49,664 nt of DNA from JBBDWJ01 sp040902925 (GTDB taxonomy: Bacteria > Acidobacteriota > Terriglobia > Bryobacterales > UBA6623): positions 1-49,664 of the forward strand of contig JBBDWJ010000043.1 of the NCBI GenBank assembly GCA_040902925.1. Reading direction: 5' to 3'. The position numbers were made by a program, and so were the translations under genes. The notes beneath the pieces were generated by a model that was given only the letters and a program-made list of their open reading frames with translations, ran no database searches and had not been told where the DNA came from. Below are positions 15,752 through 24,407 of the stretch, piece by piece (positions within the stretch are counted from its first letter, which is position 1; each line of letters begins with the position of its first letter).

Positions 15752-16816
15752 TCATTGCGAAAGCAGCTTGAGCATCCGTTCGCGATATTCCACGTAGGCA
15801 TCGCCGGGCATGCCCGCATCCAGCAGGCGTTCGATCCATCGAGGGTGCGCAATGTCGTTGGGGCCGCCTTCGAGGATGTTCTCGAGCATTGTGCCGGTTG
15901 GACCGCGCAGGCCGGCGGGCAGGTCGCCTTCCAGATGGCCCGCAAGCGGCGGCAAGCCAAAAAAGTGATTCGTCATCAGGGCGACGTCGGGGCCTTCGGC
16001 GTAAGGAATGGTGGCGCCGCGCTTCACGCCGGGCCCGTAAAACGCCATAAACGTTTCCCATGACGAGCGAACCGACTGCGGATGATTGCTGGCGCCGGTT
16101 TGCCCCATGCCGTGATCGGAGCCGATGATCAGGTACGTTCTTTCCCACACGCCTGCGCTCTTCAGCCCGTCGATCAGCTTGGCCAGCAGCGGATCGACGC
16201 TGTTGACGAAGTACTGAACGTATTTCGAATTGGCGTCGGTGGTGTCGGTGGGGCCGCTCCAGTGGTCACGAATGCGCTGCAGGTGCAGGCGAAGCAGGCG
16301 CGCGCCGTCGTTGGTGAAGTGGTCAAGTCCGCGCTGGACAACTTCCTCGTCGCTGAGGTCGCCGAAATAAAGATGATCGGCGGTGTCGAACACGGAGTAG
16401 TTTGGCGATCCGCCCGCGAAGACCGAAACGATGCCGGCGCGCCGCGCGCTAAGGAAAATGTCGTCCATCCTGCGGGACTCGAACAGGTGGCAGCCGGTGT
16501 GCAGCGCGATGTTGGCGCTGGTGCTACCTCCCCAAGGCAGCGAGCCATCAGGCAGTTCCAGACGCGGCGCCGGGCTGGTGCAAAAGAAACGCTCGACTGT
16601 CACGCCTTGTTCGAGGACGCCGCCCAGGGTCTTGGCCCCGCTGTTGACGGCGGTGCGAACGGTGTTCCCGTCGATACCGTCGATCATGAACTGCACAACG
16701 ATAGGCTTGTCGACCGGTGGGGCGGCCGCTTTTTCAGCAGAGCTTTCCTCGGTAGGGGATGGTCCTTGGCCGCAGGCGAGGGTCAACAGCAGCAGGCAAA
16801 TCGCTAGGGTTTTCAT
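15752..16816 (-). CDS. Lipoprotein of the alkaline phosphatase / nucleotide pyrophosphatase superfamily
   Basis: A 354-residue protein. The N terminus is a lipoprotein signal (MKTLAICLLLLTLAC, lipobox LTLAC), so it should be anchored to a membrane outside the cytoplasm. The metal-site pattern of the superfamily is visible: an early Asp (VVQFMIDGIDGNT), a later LIIGSDHGMGQTG (the DH pair) and a C-terminal His (ADHLYFG / LMTNHFFG region). It is shorter than typical type I phosphodiesterase/pyrophosphatases. The nucleophile is not certain: SLPWGGSTSANIALHTG is the expected place. The start is set by the lipobox. Function is most likely a phosphomonoester or phosphodiester hydrolase. Confidence 0.78.
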   Translation of the reverse strand: MKTLAICLLLLTLACGQGPSPTEESSAEKAAAPPVDKPIVVQFMIDGIDGNTVRTAVNSGAKTLGGVLEQGVTVERFFCTSPAPRLELPDGSLPWGGSTSANIALHTGCHLFESRRMDDIFLSARRAGIVSVFAGGSPNYSVFDTADHLYFGDLSDEEVVQRGLDHFTNDGARLLRLHLQRIRDHWSGPTDTTDANSKYVQYFVNSVDPLLAKLIDGLKSAGVWERTYLIIGSDHGMGQTGASNHPQSVRSSWETFMAFYGPGVKRGATIPYAEGPDVALMTNHFFGLPPLAGHLEGDLPAGLRGPTGTMLENILEGGPNDIAHPRWIERLLDAGMPGDAYVEYRERMLKLLSQ

Positions 16817-16936
16817 GGCCAGCCATTGTCCGCCATGACGTTTCGGCGCGTCAAACTGCCGTGCGGCGGAATCTGGAGTTCGTTTGGGTTTTGCGCCGGC
16901 CCGGCCGCGGCTCACCGCGCCGCGGGCCATATCATC

Positions 16937-16956
16937 ACGATCGATATCATGATCGT
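16937..16956. promoter_or_regulatory. Inverted repeat, possible operator
   Basis: ACGATC and GATCGT are separated by GATATCAT, in an AT-richer patch about 120 bases upstream of the lipoprotein start. It could be a dimer-binding site. Nothing else supports it. Confidence 0.2.
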
Positions 16957-17023
16957 CACGGCGCGGAGGAGGACTTGGCGCCGAGTCTGCCGTCTCAGTT
17001 GCCGCCACGATGGACCATGGAGG

Positions 17024-17527
17024 TCAGAGTTTCAGATTGACGGCCGAGAGCTGGACTCTTATGCCGTCGGGGTCTTTTAGGTAGACTTCGTTTTGCGCGC
17101 CACCTCCGGCCACGACTACGCTTGGCTGGTTTTCCGCGTGGTGCCGCTGCAGATGCGCCATCGCTCTATCGGGGTCGTAGTTGTCGATGCCGACGCTGAA
17201 GTGGTCGATGCGGCCGGGGTCGCCTAGAGGATACAGGCCGATGAAGCTGTCGCCTATTCGCAGATCCGCAAGCTTGGGCGGCCCGCTTTCGGGGGCTGCG
17301 CCGATGTCGGTTGCGCCGAGAAGCTTTCTGTAAAACTCGCGCGAGCGGGCGACGTCGGAGACGCTCAGCGTGACGTGGTTAATGACCCGTCCTTGAAACG
17401 GCGATTCCGGCGGCTGTGAAGCCGCGGGCGTTACCATTGCGGCCGCTAGCAGGCCGCTCAGCAATTGCCGGCGGTCGATCGAGCCCGTTTCGTACATTGC
17501 CAGGAGCTTCTCGATGCTTTCGATCAT
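17024..17527 (-). CDS. Tat-exported VOC (glyoxalase/dioxygenase-fold) protein
   Basis: A 167-residue protein. The N terminus contains a twin-arginine pattern (SIDRRQLLSGLLAAAM, R19-R20) followed by a hydrophobic stretch, so a folded, probably metal-loaded protein may be exported by Tat. The rest is a single VOC domain: INHVTLSVSDVARSREFYRKLLG opens the fold (first metal His in NHVTL), and VYLKDPDGIRVQLSA gives the typical closing strand with the last acidic or His ligand position. The reaction is unknown; VOC proteins include glyoxalases, dioxygenases and resistance proteins. The start has a good GGAGG 7 bases upstream. It is divergent from hisG. Confidence 0.8.
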   Translation of the reverse strand: MIESIEKLLAMYETGSIDRRQLLSGLLAAAMVTPAASQPPESPFQGRVINHVTLSVSDVARSREFYRKLLGATDIGAAPESGPPKLADLRIGDSFIGLYPLGDPGRIDHFSVGIDNYDPDRAMAHLQRHHAENQPSVVVAGGGAQNEVYLKDPDGIRVQLSAVNLKL

Positions 17528-17678
17528 GTCGATCCTCCGGTCCAAAGCATAGGGGATTTTCGCCTCACGGTTGCTAGGGAAGTCGCGACGATCGTGCGGC
17601 TGGTTGGGAGCCGCGGCCGCGCCGTCGACGCGGACCACGGCCCTGGGTACAGGCAATGCTAAAGTGAAGGTTAATCCG

Positions 17679-18455
17679 ATGAGCTTAGTTCGTTTCGCAA
17701 TTCCCAAAGGCAGCCTCGAAAAATCCACGGCGCCGTTTCTCGAGCGCGCCGGCTTGCATCCAAAAGGTTACGCCGACGGCAGCCGCAGCTACCGGCCCTC
17801 GCTCGATATGGAGGGCGTCACCGTGAAGGTGCTGCGCCCGCAGGAAATCCCCTACATGATCGCCGCCGGGTTCTACGACATGGGGATCTCGGGCCTGGAC
17901 TGGTATCAGGAAAGCGAATGCGCTTCCAACGTAGAAGAAGTGCTCGACCTGGGATTTGGCCGCGTCGATATCGTGCTCGCGGTGCCCGCTGCCTGGGAAG
18001 ACGTCAACAATGCAGCCGATTTGTTTCATAAGTTCATCGATTCGACCGGCACGCACCCGCTGCGTATCTGGACTGAGTATCTGAACCTGACCGAAGCGCT
18101 CGTGCGGCAGCACACCGACCTCGAGCCGTCGCTCTACAGCCCGTATTCGCGGCTGCACGTTGAGCGGCGAAGTTCCTCGCCCGTGGCGGTATTTCATTCC
18201 TTCGGGGCCACGGAGTCGAAACCACCCGAAGATGGCGACGCGATCGTGGACAACACCGAAACCGGCAATACCCTGCGAGCCAACGGCCTTAAAATCATCG
18301 AGAAAGTGCTGCCCAACTCGACGGCGCGGCTGCTGGTCAACCGCCGTTCGCTGCGCAACCGCGAAAAGCAGTCGATCATCCAAGCCGTGCGCACGGCGAT
18401 GATCTCGGCGGCCCCAACGCGGCGCGACGCCGAGCCGGTGTTCGGCCACATCTAA
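17679..18455 (+). CDS. hisG: ATP phosphoribosyltransferase HisG-like
   Basis: A 258-residue protein of the HisG type, which condenses ATP with PRPP in the first step of histidine synthesis. Visible family features are RFAIPKGSLEKST at the N terminus, the GFYDMGISGLDW substrate-site block, and IVDNTETGNTLRANGLKIIE, the PRPP-binding loop. It is longer than the short HisG form (~210, needs HisZ) and shorter than the long form with its ACT-like regulatory domain (~290-300). No other his gene is nearby. The start is the ATG for MSLVRFAIPKG. The catalytic-fold call is fairly firm; the regulatory type is open. Confidence 0.85.
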   Translation: MSLVRFAIPKGSLEKSTAPFLERAGLHPKGYADGSRSYRPSLDMEGVTVKVLRPQEIPYMIAAGFYDMGISGLDWYQESECASNVEEVLDLGFGRVDIVLAVPAAWEDVNNAADLFHKFIDSTGTHPLRIWTEYLNLTEALVRQHTDLEPSLYSPYSRLHVERRSSSPVAVFHSFGATESKPPEDGDAIVDNTETGNTLRANGLKIIEKVLPNSTARLLVNRRSLRNREKQSIIQAVRTAMISAAPTRRDAEPVFGHI

Positions 18456-18460
18456 GTGAG

Positions 18461-18479
18461 ACCGGCAATCCTGTCTGTC
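18461..18479. repeat. R2 repeat, partly decayed
   Basis: ACCGGCAATCCTGTCTGTC, starting just after the hisG stop. The left arm has diverged, which makes this the weakest R2 member. Confidence 0.55.
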
Positions 18480-18549
18480 CACACCAAGAAATAGCACCTT
18501 ACGAACGCCATAGCCGCGAGCTTCGATCGCAACTCGTAAAAGCCAAGCC

Positions 18550-19320
18550 ATGCCATCGGCCGAACCAAAAACCGCCCTCGTCACCGGAGCCAGCAAGGGA
18601 ATCGGCAAAGGCATCGCGCTGGAGCTGGCGCGTCGAGGGTGCAACGTCGTCGTCAACTACAACTCCGACGCCGAAGGAGCGAAACAAACCGCCGCCGAGA
18701 TCGAAAAACTAGGGCGCCAGGCGATCACGATTCGCGCCAGCGTGGGCCGCGGCGACGAAGTGCAAGCCATGTTCGACGAAGCGCTGTCGAAGTTCCCCCG
18801 GCTTTCGATTCTTGTCAACAACGCTGGCGTGCAGACCTGGAAGCCGCTGCTCGATCTGGAAGAAGCGGAATGGGACCACGTCCTCGACACGAATCTAAAA
18901 GGCAACTTCCTTTGTACGCAGCGCGCCGCCCGGCACATGAAGGACCATGGCGGAGGCCGCATCATCAGCATCGGCTCGGGGTGTAATAAAGTCGCCTTCC
19001 CGAACCTGGTGAGTTATACGGCAAGCAAAGGCGGCATCGAGATGTTCACCAAGGTGGCAGCCGCGGAATTGGGCCGCTACGGCATCACGGTGAATTGCGT
19101 CGCGCCCGGAGCCATCAAAATCGAGCGCACGCAAGCCGAATCGCCCGATTACGCGGGCACCTGGGGACCGCTGGCGCCCATGCAGCGGGTCGGCACCCCC
19201 CAGGATGTCGCCACCGCAGTCGCGTTTCTTGCATCGGACGAGGCGGAGTTCATCACCGGGCAGACGCTCTACGTGGACGGAGGGCTGTTTACGAAGGGTC
19301 CTTGGCCGTACGAAAAATAA
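18550..19320 (+). CDS. Short-chain dehydrogenase/reductase (FabG-like)
   Basis: A 256-residue cytoplasmic oxidoreductase of classical SDR length. It has the Rossmann glycine motif TGASKGIGKGI (residues about 12-22), the structural NNAG and the catalytic Y156-x3-K160 in SYTASKGG, preceded by the ISIGSGC serine region. The C-terminal FITGQTLYVDGG is also typical of FabG/glucose-dehydrogenase-like members. Charged residues after the second strand (NYNSDAEGAKQ) suggest NADP(H) or NAD(H) without deciding. The substrate is unknown. The gene is separate from hisG, with an R2 copy between. Confidence 0.92.
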   Translation: MPSAEPKTALVTGASKGIGKGIALELARRGCNVVVNYNSDAEGAKQTAAEIEKLGRQAITIRASVGRGDEVQAMFDEALSKFPRLSILVNNAGVQTWKPLLDLEEAEWDHVLDTNLKGNFLCTQRAARHMKDHGGGRIISIGSGCNKVAFPNLVSYTASKGGIEMFTKVAAAELGRYGITVNCVAPGAIKIERTQAESPDYAGTWGPLAPMQRVGTPQDVATAVAFLASDEAEFITGQTLYVDGGLFTKGPWPYEK

Positions 19321-19340
19321 ACTAGCCCGTGCCCGAGGAA

Positions 19341-19379
19341 CTTTTGTCTTTTGCCTTTTGCACTTTGCCTTTTGCCTTG
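19341..19379 (+). repeat. R3 TTTTGCC-type repeat
   Basis: TTTTGTCTTTTGCC followed by TTTTGCACTTTGCC and TTTTGCC, directly after the SDR gene. An R2 palindrome follows 35 bases later. Confidence 0.8.
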
Positions 19380-19413
19380 CCGTTCGCCAAGCTTTTTGCC
19401 TAACCTCCAAAGA

Positions 19414-19435
19414 GAACAGACAGGATTGTCTGTTC
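19414..19435. repeat. R2 palindromic repeat, inverted orientation
   Basis: GAACAGACAGGATTGTCTGT plus TC: arms of 9 bp. It ends 7 bases before the HPr-kinase-like start codon, so it would fold in the 5' leader over the ribosome-binding region. Confidence 0.75.
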
Positions 19436-19442
19436 CACTACC

Positions 19443-20438
19443 ATGACCGGCCCGCCACTACCCACCTGGGACCCCCTCGGATACAACACCCCGCTCCCCT
19501 TCAGGGGCGAGTTTTTCCCGCTCGGTTTCGCACTGGAGATCCAAACCAACTCCCAGGAAGTTCTGGCTGCGGCGGCAACAAGCTTCCCCACGACGAGCTT
19601 TGCGTCGCCTCACGGTAGCCTCCCAGAGCAGCGGCTCCAGTTGCGATTCGTGGTCTCGCCAGCCCAAAACAGACACCCACCTGCCGCGCCGCAGTATCGC
19701 GCGCAAGGGAAATTCCTCTCCTTGGCGGCCGACGCAAACCATTTCGCAAGCTGCGATCTCGAAGCCTCCACGGCGGCCTGCTGGCTTACAACCACCGTCG
19801 CAGCCGACCAGCGGTTCTTCCGCTACCACTACCTCGAAGGCATCGTCTACTCGCTGCTGAGCTACCGCTTCGTGACGCCCGTGCACGCCAGTTGCGTGGC
19901 GGTGGGCGAAGCGGGCGCGCTGCTGTCGGGCCCTCCAGGAACAGGCAAGAGCTGCCTCGCTTACGCCTGCGCCCGCGCCGGGCTGACCTTTGTCAGCGAC
20001 GATGTCGGCTATCTGCTGCAGGGAGACGCGGACGGCCGCCTGGCGGGCCGGCCCCGGTTTCTACGCCTGCGCCCCTCCGCGCTCACGATATTTCCGGAGC
20101 TCGAAGCGGAGCCGGTCGGCGCTGATATCGACGGCGAGCCAATCCTCGAGATCCAGGTGGACCAAAGGGCCGGCATCGCCACGGCCCCGGGTTGCGCCGT
20201 CAAAGCTGTATTGTTCCTGGAGCGCCTCCCGGCCGGTGAGGCCGCGATTTCTGCCGTGAGCCCGCAGTCGGCGCTCGAATTATTGGTCGAGGAACTGCCC
20301 GTGATCGGAGAGCCGGCCAACCGCAAGCAAGTTCAATCGCTCGAGAGCCTGGTTCGGCGAGGAGCGTATCGCCTAACCTACAGCGGTCTCGGTTCGGCGG
20401 TTAGCCAGGTGCGGCTGCTGATCGAGACCGGGCAATAG
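19443..20438 (+). CDS. HPr-kinase-like P-loop protein
   Basis: A 331-residue protein. The C-terminal half has a Walker A loop SGPPGTGKS (residues 162-170) followed by GLTFVSDDVGYL, the arrangement of HprK-type serine kinases (P-loop then a conserved acidic pair). The N-terminal ~150 residues do not resemble the HprK N-terminal domain. Such orphan HprK-like proteins are usually not carbon-catabolite regulators. Many sit beside PqqD, nucleotidyltransferase or asparagine-synthetase-like genes in peptide-modification loci. None of those partners is visible here. Substrate unknown. An R2 palindrome sits in the leader. Confidence 0.72.
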   Translation: MTGPPLPTWDPLGYNTPLPFRGEFFPLGFALEIQTNSQEVLAAAATSFPTTSFASPHGSLPEQRLQLRFVVSPAQNRHPPAAPQYRAQGKFLSLAADANHFASCDLEASTAACWLTTTVAADQRFFRYHYLEGIVYSLLSYRFVTPVHASCVAVGEAGALLSGPPGTGKSCLAYACARAGLTFVSDDVGYLLQGDADGRLAGRPRFLRLRPSALTIFPELEAEPVGADIDGEPILEIQVDQRAGIATAPGCAVKAVLFLERLPAGEAAISAVSPQSALELLVEELPVIGEPANRKQVQSLESLVRRGAYRLTYSGLGSAVSQVRLLIETGQ

Positions 20439-20938
20439 CGCCTTGAACCGCTGCAAGGCCCCTCCCGCGACATCCGCCAGCCAACGCCAGAGCCGCGCCG
20501 TCAGAACGACTTGTCCCCCTTCGGCGTGTTTTTCCGCAACACCCACTTGACTGACGGAGTGTTTATTCCACGGCTCGACCGTTCGAGAGGATTCCACGCT
20601 ACAGAGAGCGGCGCTCTCGCGCGGCCGCTCAGCAAGGGAAATGGGCAACATCTCTGCGCCAGTCCAACGGATTTGACGAGCCTGAAGTATGCAAGCCCTG
20701 CCGCCGATGATAGTTCCTTTGCCGCCGGAGTTGAGCTGGCCGGATGCCACGCGGGCCGTATTCTGGAGCGGCGGTTGGGAGCTCAATCGGTAAGTCGTCC
20801 CACCTAGTTGAAAAAGGTACTAGCGCTCCATTGTCAGCGCATCGTATTCCGAGAACAATTGCATGCATGGTCGGGGAACCGAACGCGCCGCGGTGAGAGA
20901 AGGCGCCGCCGCGCACGGTCCTAACGCAAGGAGAGGCG
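20439..20938. other. 500-bp region with no recognised gene
   Basis: It lies between the HPr-kinase-like gene and the dksA-like gene. Frames of up to about 140 codons exist on the minus strand and about 100 on the plus, but none looks like a protein family and all are explained by GC-rich chance. It contains GAGAGC-GGC-GCTCTC (20604-20618) and a short CTCGA/TCGAG stem just upstream, so a structured RNA is possible. The last 20 bases hold a good ribosome site (AGGAGAGG) for the next gene. Confidence 0.4.
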
Positions 20939-21304
20939 ATGTCAATAACGAAACAACAACTCAAGGCGTTGCAGCAACAATTGCACGCCAAACTGGCCGA
21001 GTCCAGAAGCCCGGAAGCCCGCCAGGGGCTGAAGGCCGAGGCCGCGGCCGATCCGCTCGATGACGCCGTCGCGCGCAATGCGCTCGATATCGTTGTCACC
21101 ACCGTCAACAGCGACTACGCCACACGGCGGGCCATCAAGGCCGCCCTGGAGCGCATCGCCAGCGGGGAGTACGGCCACTGCGACCGCTGCGGCGAGCCGA
21201 TGAACCCGCGGCGTCTGGAAGCCTTGCCGTGGGCGGCGAATTGCGTCACCTGCCAGCAAGAGGTCGAAGAAGAGCTGCGCTTCGAGTCGAGCCAGGTGGC
21301 TTAA
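20939..21304 (+). CDS. DksA/TraR-family zinc-finger protein
   Basis: A 121-residue protein. An N-terminal coiled-coil-like helix pair (about 5-75) is followed by the DksA/TraR zinc finger C81-x2-C84-x17-C102-x2-C105 (HCDRCGEPM ... NCVTCQQEVE). Proteins of this family insert into the RNA polymerase secondary channel and alter initiation, often with ppGpp. The usual DxxDxA-type tip of DksA appears as DPLDDAVARN, which suggests a working tip. It has a strong AGGAGAGG ribosome site. Its message probably ends at the hairpin terminator at 21619-21664. Confidence 0.9.
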   Translation: MSITKQQLKALQQQLHAKLAESRSPEARQGLKAEAAADPLDDAVARNALDIVVTTVNSDYATRRAIKAALERIASGEYGHCDRCGEPMNPRRLEALPWAANCVTCQQEVEEELRFESSQVA

Positions 21305-21512
21305 TTGCTTGCCTGTGGATCACGGCAGAGTCAGAAGTTCTATGGGTCTACGAGAGTCGAACGTCAGGCGCGGCGGCCTGTTCAGCACGCATGTCAGTGG
21401 TTCCGAAGGCGGGTTGGGGCTCCAGCCGCGCGGTCTGGATCCATGGGCCGCCCAAACTCGGTCCACAAAGCACCAGGGACCTTACGTGCCAGTGTTCGAA
21501 TGGTATGGGACG

Positions 21513-21613
21513 TTGGTACCAGAGAAAATACCAACTTTTGAACCATTCCCAGATGCGCGTTTTCGCGTTACTGTAGATCTCGTTAGATCCATTTGTTTCT
21601 CCTAGTTTTGCAG
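21513..21613. repeat. R4 element, copy A
   Basis: About 100 bp that aligns without gaps to 24408-24508. The last 29 bases are identical and the rest is clearly related. On the minus strand it reads AGGAGAAACAAATG, a good ribosome site plus start codon, opening a 36-codon frame. On the plus strand it ends 5 bases before a strong terminator. It lies downstream of the first ADOP permease and in the 3' end of the dksA-like message. Confidence 0.8.
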
Positions 21614-21618
21614 TAGAA

Positions 21619-21664
21619 GGGCCGCGGTTCCGTATCTGGGGGGAGACGGGAACGCGGCCCTTTT
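21619..21664 (+). terminator. Intrinsic terminator
   Basis: GGGCCGCGGTTCC pairs with GGGAACGCGGCCC (one G bulged) around a purine-rich loop and is followed by TTTTCATTT. It should end the plus-strand transcript of the dksA-like gene and R4 copy A. Confidence 0.85.
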
Positions 21665-21749
21665 CATTTCCTTGCAAGCCAACCCCGGCTGACTTCCCGC
21701 CGATCTCACCGATAGCGCTCCTTGCGGCCGTCAATGGCCCGCCTTCCGA

Positions 21750-24215
21750 TCACTGCTGGTTGAGCACCCGGATCGGCTGCACGCGAATCGCCCGCCGCGC
21801 CGGAAACACCGACGCCGCCAGCGCCACCGCTCCCAGCAACAACACAACACCGCCGACGACGAAAGGGTCCATCGCGCCGACACCGTAGATCTCGTTCTCG
21901 ACAACCTTCCGCAGCGCAAACGTCCCGCCGATACCGATCGCAAGCCCTACCGCGGCTAGCAGCAGCCCTTCGCGCACAACCAGCTTGACGATACCCGCCG
22001 CCGTGCTGCCCAGAGCGACCCGGATGCCGATCTCCCGCCGCCGCTGGGTGACCTGGTAGGCGAGTACGCCATAGATGCCGAGCGCGGAAAGAAACAGCGC
22101 GACCACCCCGAACCCGCCCGCCAACAGCAGCGCCGCGCGCCGCGAGGAAAGCGACAGCTCCGAGCGTTCCGCCATCGTCTGGACATTGAACAGGGCCAGC
22201 TCCGGGTCCACGCTGCTGATCGCGGCGCGCAGGGGCGCGGCGAGGCGGCTTGGGTCGCCCCCCGTTTTGATCGCAAAGCTGAAACCGCGCCAGGGTTCCT
22301 GCGGGTGCGAGAAGTAGTAGGCGCCGACGGGGCTGTCGGCGCCGTCCAGGTTCTCGAGGCGAATCGAGCGCACCACTCCGACGACCGTCAGCCAGCGCGT
22401 TTTCTCATCGGTGTGGAGCAGATCTCCTCCCTCGCCCCCGCGGTGCATGCGCCAGCCGAGCGGATTCTGCCCGGGCCAGAATTTGCTCGCCAGGCGCTCG
22501 TCGACGATGACCACCGGCGGGCCGTTTTCGTCGTCACGGCTTTCAAAATAGCGGCCGCTGACCAGCTCGATGCCGATCGTCTCGAAGTATCCGGGCGAAA
22601 CGACGAGTTGGTTCGGCGCGACTACGGACTCCCCGGGCTCCATGACATACCCCTCGGCGAGAATCACGTTGGCGTTCTGGCTGCCGCTGAACGGTATGTT
22701 GGATGTAATGCTCGCCGAGGTGACGCCGGGGGTGAGGCGGATCGCATCGAGCGAACGATTCACGAACCCCCGCACCTCGGCGTTGCCGGGGTATCTTGCC
22801 TCAGGAAGGCGCGTCGAAGCCGTCAGCACGCCTTCGCTGTTGAAACCGGGATCGACCCGCAGCAGTTGGCGGAAGCTGACCAGCAGCAGCCCGACGCCGA
22901 CCAGTAGCACGAAGGCGAAACCGATCTGCGCCACGACGAGCGACTGGCGGATCCTGCTTGTCGCGCGTCCGCCCGCGCCGCCGCGTCCTTCGGCGTTGAG
23001 AAGCCCGCTCAGGTTGACGCGCCAGGATTGGGCCAGCGGCAGGCATCCGACCAGCAGACCCACGGCCACCGCCATGGACAGCGCGGCAAGCACGACCGTG
23101 CCATCGACCTGGATTTCATTGGCGCGCGGCAGCCGCTCCAACCCGTACGTCGCCAGGGCCTTTAACAAGGCCGCCCCGGCCGCGACTCCGGCGATGCCGC
23201 CGGTGAGGGTCAGCAGCACGTTCTCGACCACGAACTGGCGCAGGATTTGCATTCGCTGCGCGCCCAGCGCCATGCGAGTGGCGAGTTCCTTGCGCCGCAA
23301 GGTCAAGCGGACCAGCGCCAGATTCGCGATGTTGAGCGCGCCGATGAGCAAAACGAAGACCGCCCCACCCCACAGCAGGTAGAGGATTCCGCGCACGTCC
23401 CCGACGATCATCTCCTGCAGCGGCATGACTTTGGTGTGAAAGCCAGCGTTGACGACCAGTTCTTTCCACTCGGGGAATCGCTCGAGATTCGCTTTGTTGA
23501 GCGCATCCACCTGGGATTGCGCCTGGGCCAAGGTGGCGCCCGGCTTGAGGCGGCCGATGCTGTACCAGTTGTTGTTGTGGTGGGCTTGCTTCTGTTCAGG
23601 CGTGAAGGCCAACGGCCTCCATAGCCGGACTTCGGAGTTGACGAAGACGAATCCGCGCGGCATGACGCCGACAATGGTGTACGGTCGTCCGCTGATCCGC
23701 AGATCGCGCCCCATTACGTTGGGATCGCCGCCGTAAAGCTGCTGCCACAGGCCGTGGCTGAGGATCACTTTCTGCTCCGCGCCGACTTCCCCCTCGTCGT
23801 CGGAAAAAGCGCGGCCGAGGGCGGGAGCGACTCCGAGCAGCCGGAAAAGCGACGGCGTGGCTAACATTGCCTCGATGCGTTCCGGCGCCCCATCGACGTG
23901 CAGGGTCTCGCTGGCGAAATCGAACATCGCCTGTTCCTGATACGTGGAAACGGCATCGAGACGGTCGTAGTAGTCGCCGGCGGCGCTTTCCATGATGTTG
24001 CTGGCTCCGGCGTTGGGGTAGCGGTTGGCCATGAGCAGGATCCGGTCGGCGTCGGGCACCGGCAGGGGTTTCAGCAGGACGGAGCTGACGATCGCAAACG
24101 TCGCCGAGTTCGCCCCGATGCAGACCGCCAGCGTCAGAATGACAGTAAGGGCGAAGGCCTTGCTGCGCAGCAGGGCTCTGGCGCCGTAGCGAACGTCTCG
24201 AATCAGATCGCCCAT
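21750..24215 (-). CDS. ADOP-type MacB/FtsX-like ABC transporter permease 1
   Basis: An 821-residue inner-membrane protein. It has an N-terminal membrane helix and a MacB-type periplasmic core domain (about 20-240). A first FtsX-like three-helix block follows (about 270-400), then a second helix plus periplasmic domain (about 420-680) and a second FtsX block (about 690-815). This doubled-FtsX permease without its own ATPase is the ADOP form, expanded in Acidobacteriota, possibly working in macrolide/lipoprotein-type export. No ATPase or membrane-fusion gene adjoins it. The start is at MGDLIRDVRYGARALL, which has GGAGG eight bases upstream. It is about 420 bp from its paralogue at 24665. Confidence 0.9.
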   Translation of the reverse strand: MGDLIRDVRYGARALLRSKAFALTVILTLAVCIGANSATFAIVSSVLLKPLPVPDADRILLMANRYPNAGASNIMESAAGDYYDRLDAVSTYQEQAMFDFASETLHVDGAPERIEAMLATPSLFRLLGVAPALGRAFSDDEGEVGAEQKVILSHGLWQQLYGGDPNVMGRDLRISGRPYTIVGVMPRGFVFVNSEVRLWRPLAFTPEQKQAHHNNNWYSIGRLKPGATLAQAQSQVDALNKANLERFPEWKELVVNAGFHTKVMPLQEMIVGDVRGILYLLWGGAVFVLLIGALNIANLALVRLTLRRKELATRMALGAQRMQILRQFVVENVLLTLTGGIAGVAAGAALLKALATYGLERLPRANEIQVDGTVVLAALSMAVAVGLLVGCLPLAQSWRVNLSGLLNAEGRGGAGGRATSRIRQSLVVAQIGFAFVLLVGVGLLLVSFRQLLRVDPGFNSEGVLTASTRLPEARYPGNAEVRGFVNRSLDAIRLTPGVTSASITSNIPFSGSQNANVILAEGYVMEPGESVVAPNQLVVSPGYFETIGIELVSGRYFESRDDENGPPVVIVDERLASKFWPGQNPLGWRMHRGGEGGDLLHTDEKTRWLTVVGVVRSIRLENLDGADSPVGAYYFSHPQEPWRGFSFAIKTGGDPSRLAAPLRAAISSVDPELALFNVQTMAERSELSLSSRRAALLLAGGFGVVALFLSALGIYGVLAYQVTQRRREIGIRVALGSTAAGIVKLVVREGLLLAAVGLAIGIGGTFALRKVVENEIYGVGAMDPFVVGGVVLLLGAVALAASVFPARRAIRVQPIRVLNQQ

Positions 24216-24268
24216 GGTGTAATCCTCCTTCGGTCTACGCCCCAAGCCGAATCAGCCCGGCTACAACC

Positions 24269-24309
24269 TGCCTTTTGCCTTTTGCCTTTTGCACTTTGCC
24301 TTTGCCTTG
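24269..24309 (+). repeat. R3 TTTTGCC-type repeat
   Basis: Three TTTTGCC units, then TTTTGCACTTTGCC and a final TTTGCC. It lies 54 bases upstream of the ADOP 1 start, on the opposite strand sense. Confidence 0.8.
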
Positions 24310-24407
24310 CATCGAGCCCACTCTCTCTAGTCATCCGAAGGCCCGCGCCGCCCGGCCCGCCGGTCTCTGCCCTCAATCTGAGGCTTCGGGCGTACCTTCG
24401 TAGCCCT

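Noticed and set aside
16817..17008. N-terminal extension of the phosphodiesterase lipoprotein
   Set aside because: A lipoprotein signal with lipobox begins at 16816; the upstream codons are Arg/Asp-rich without protein character.
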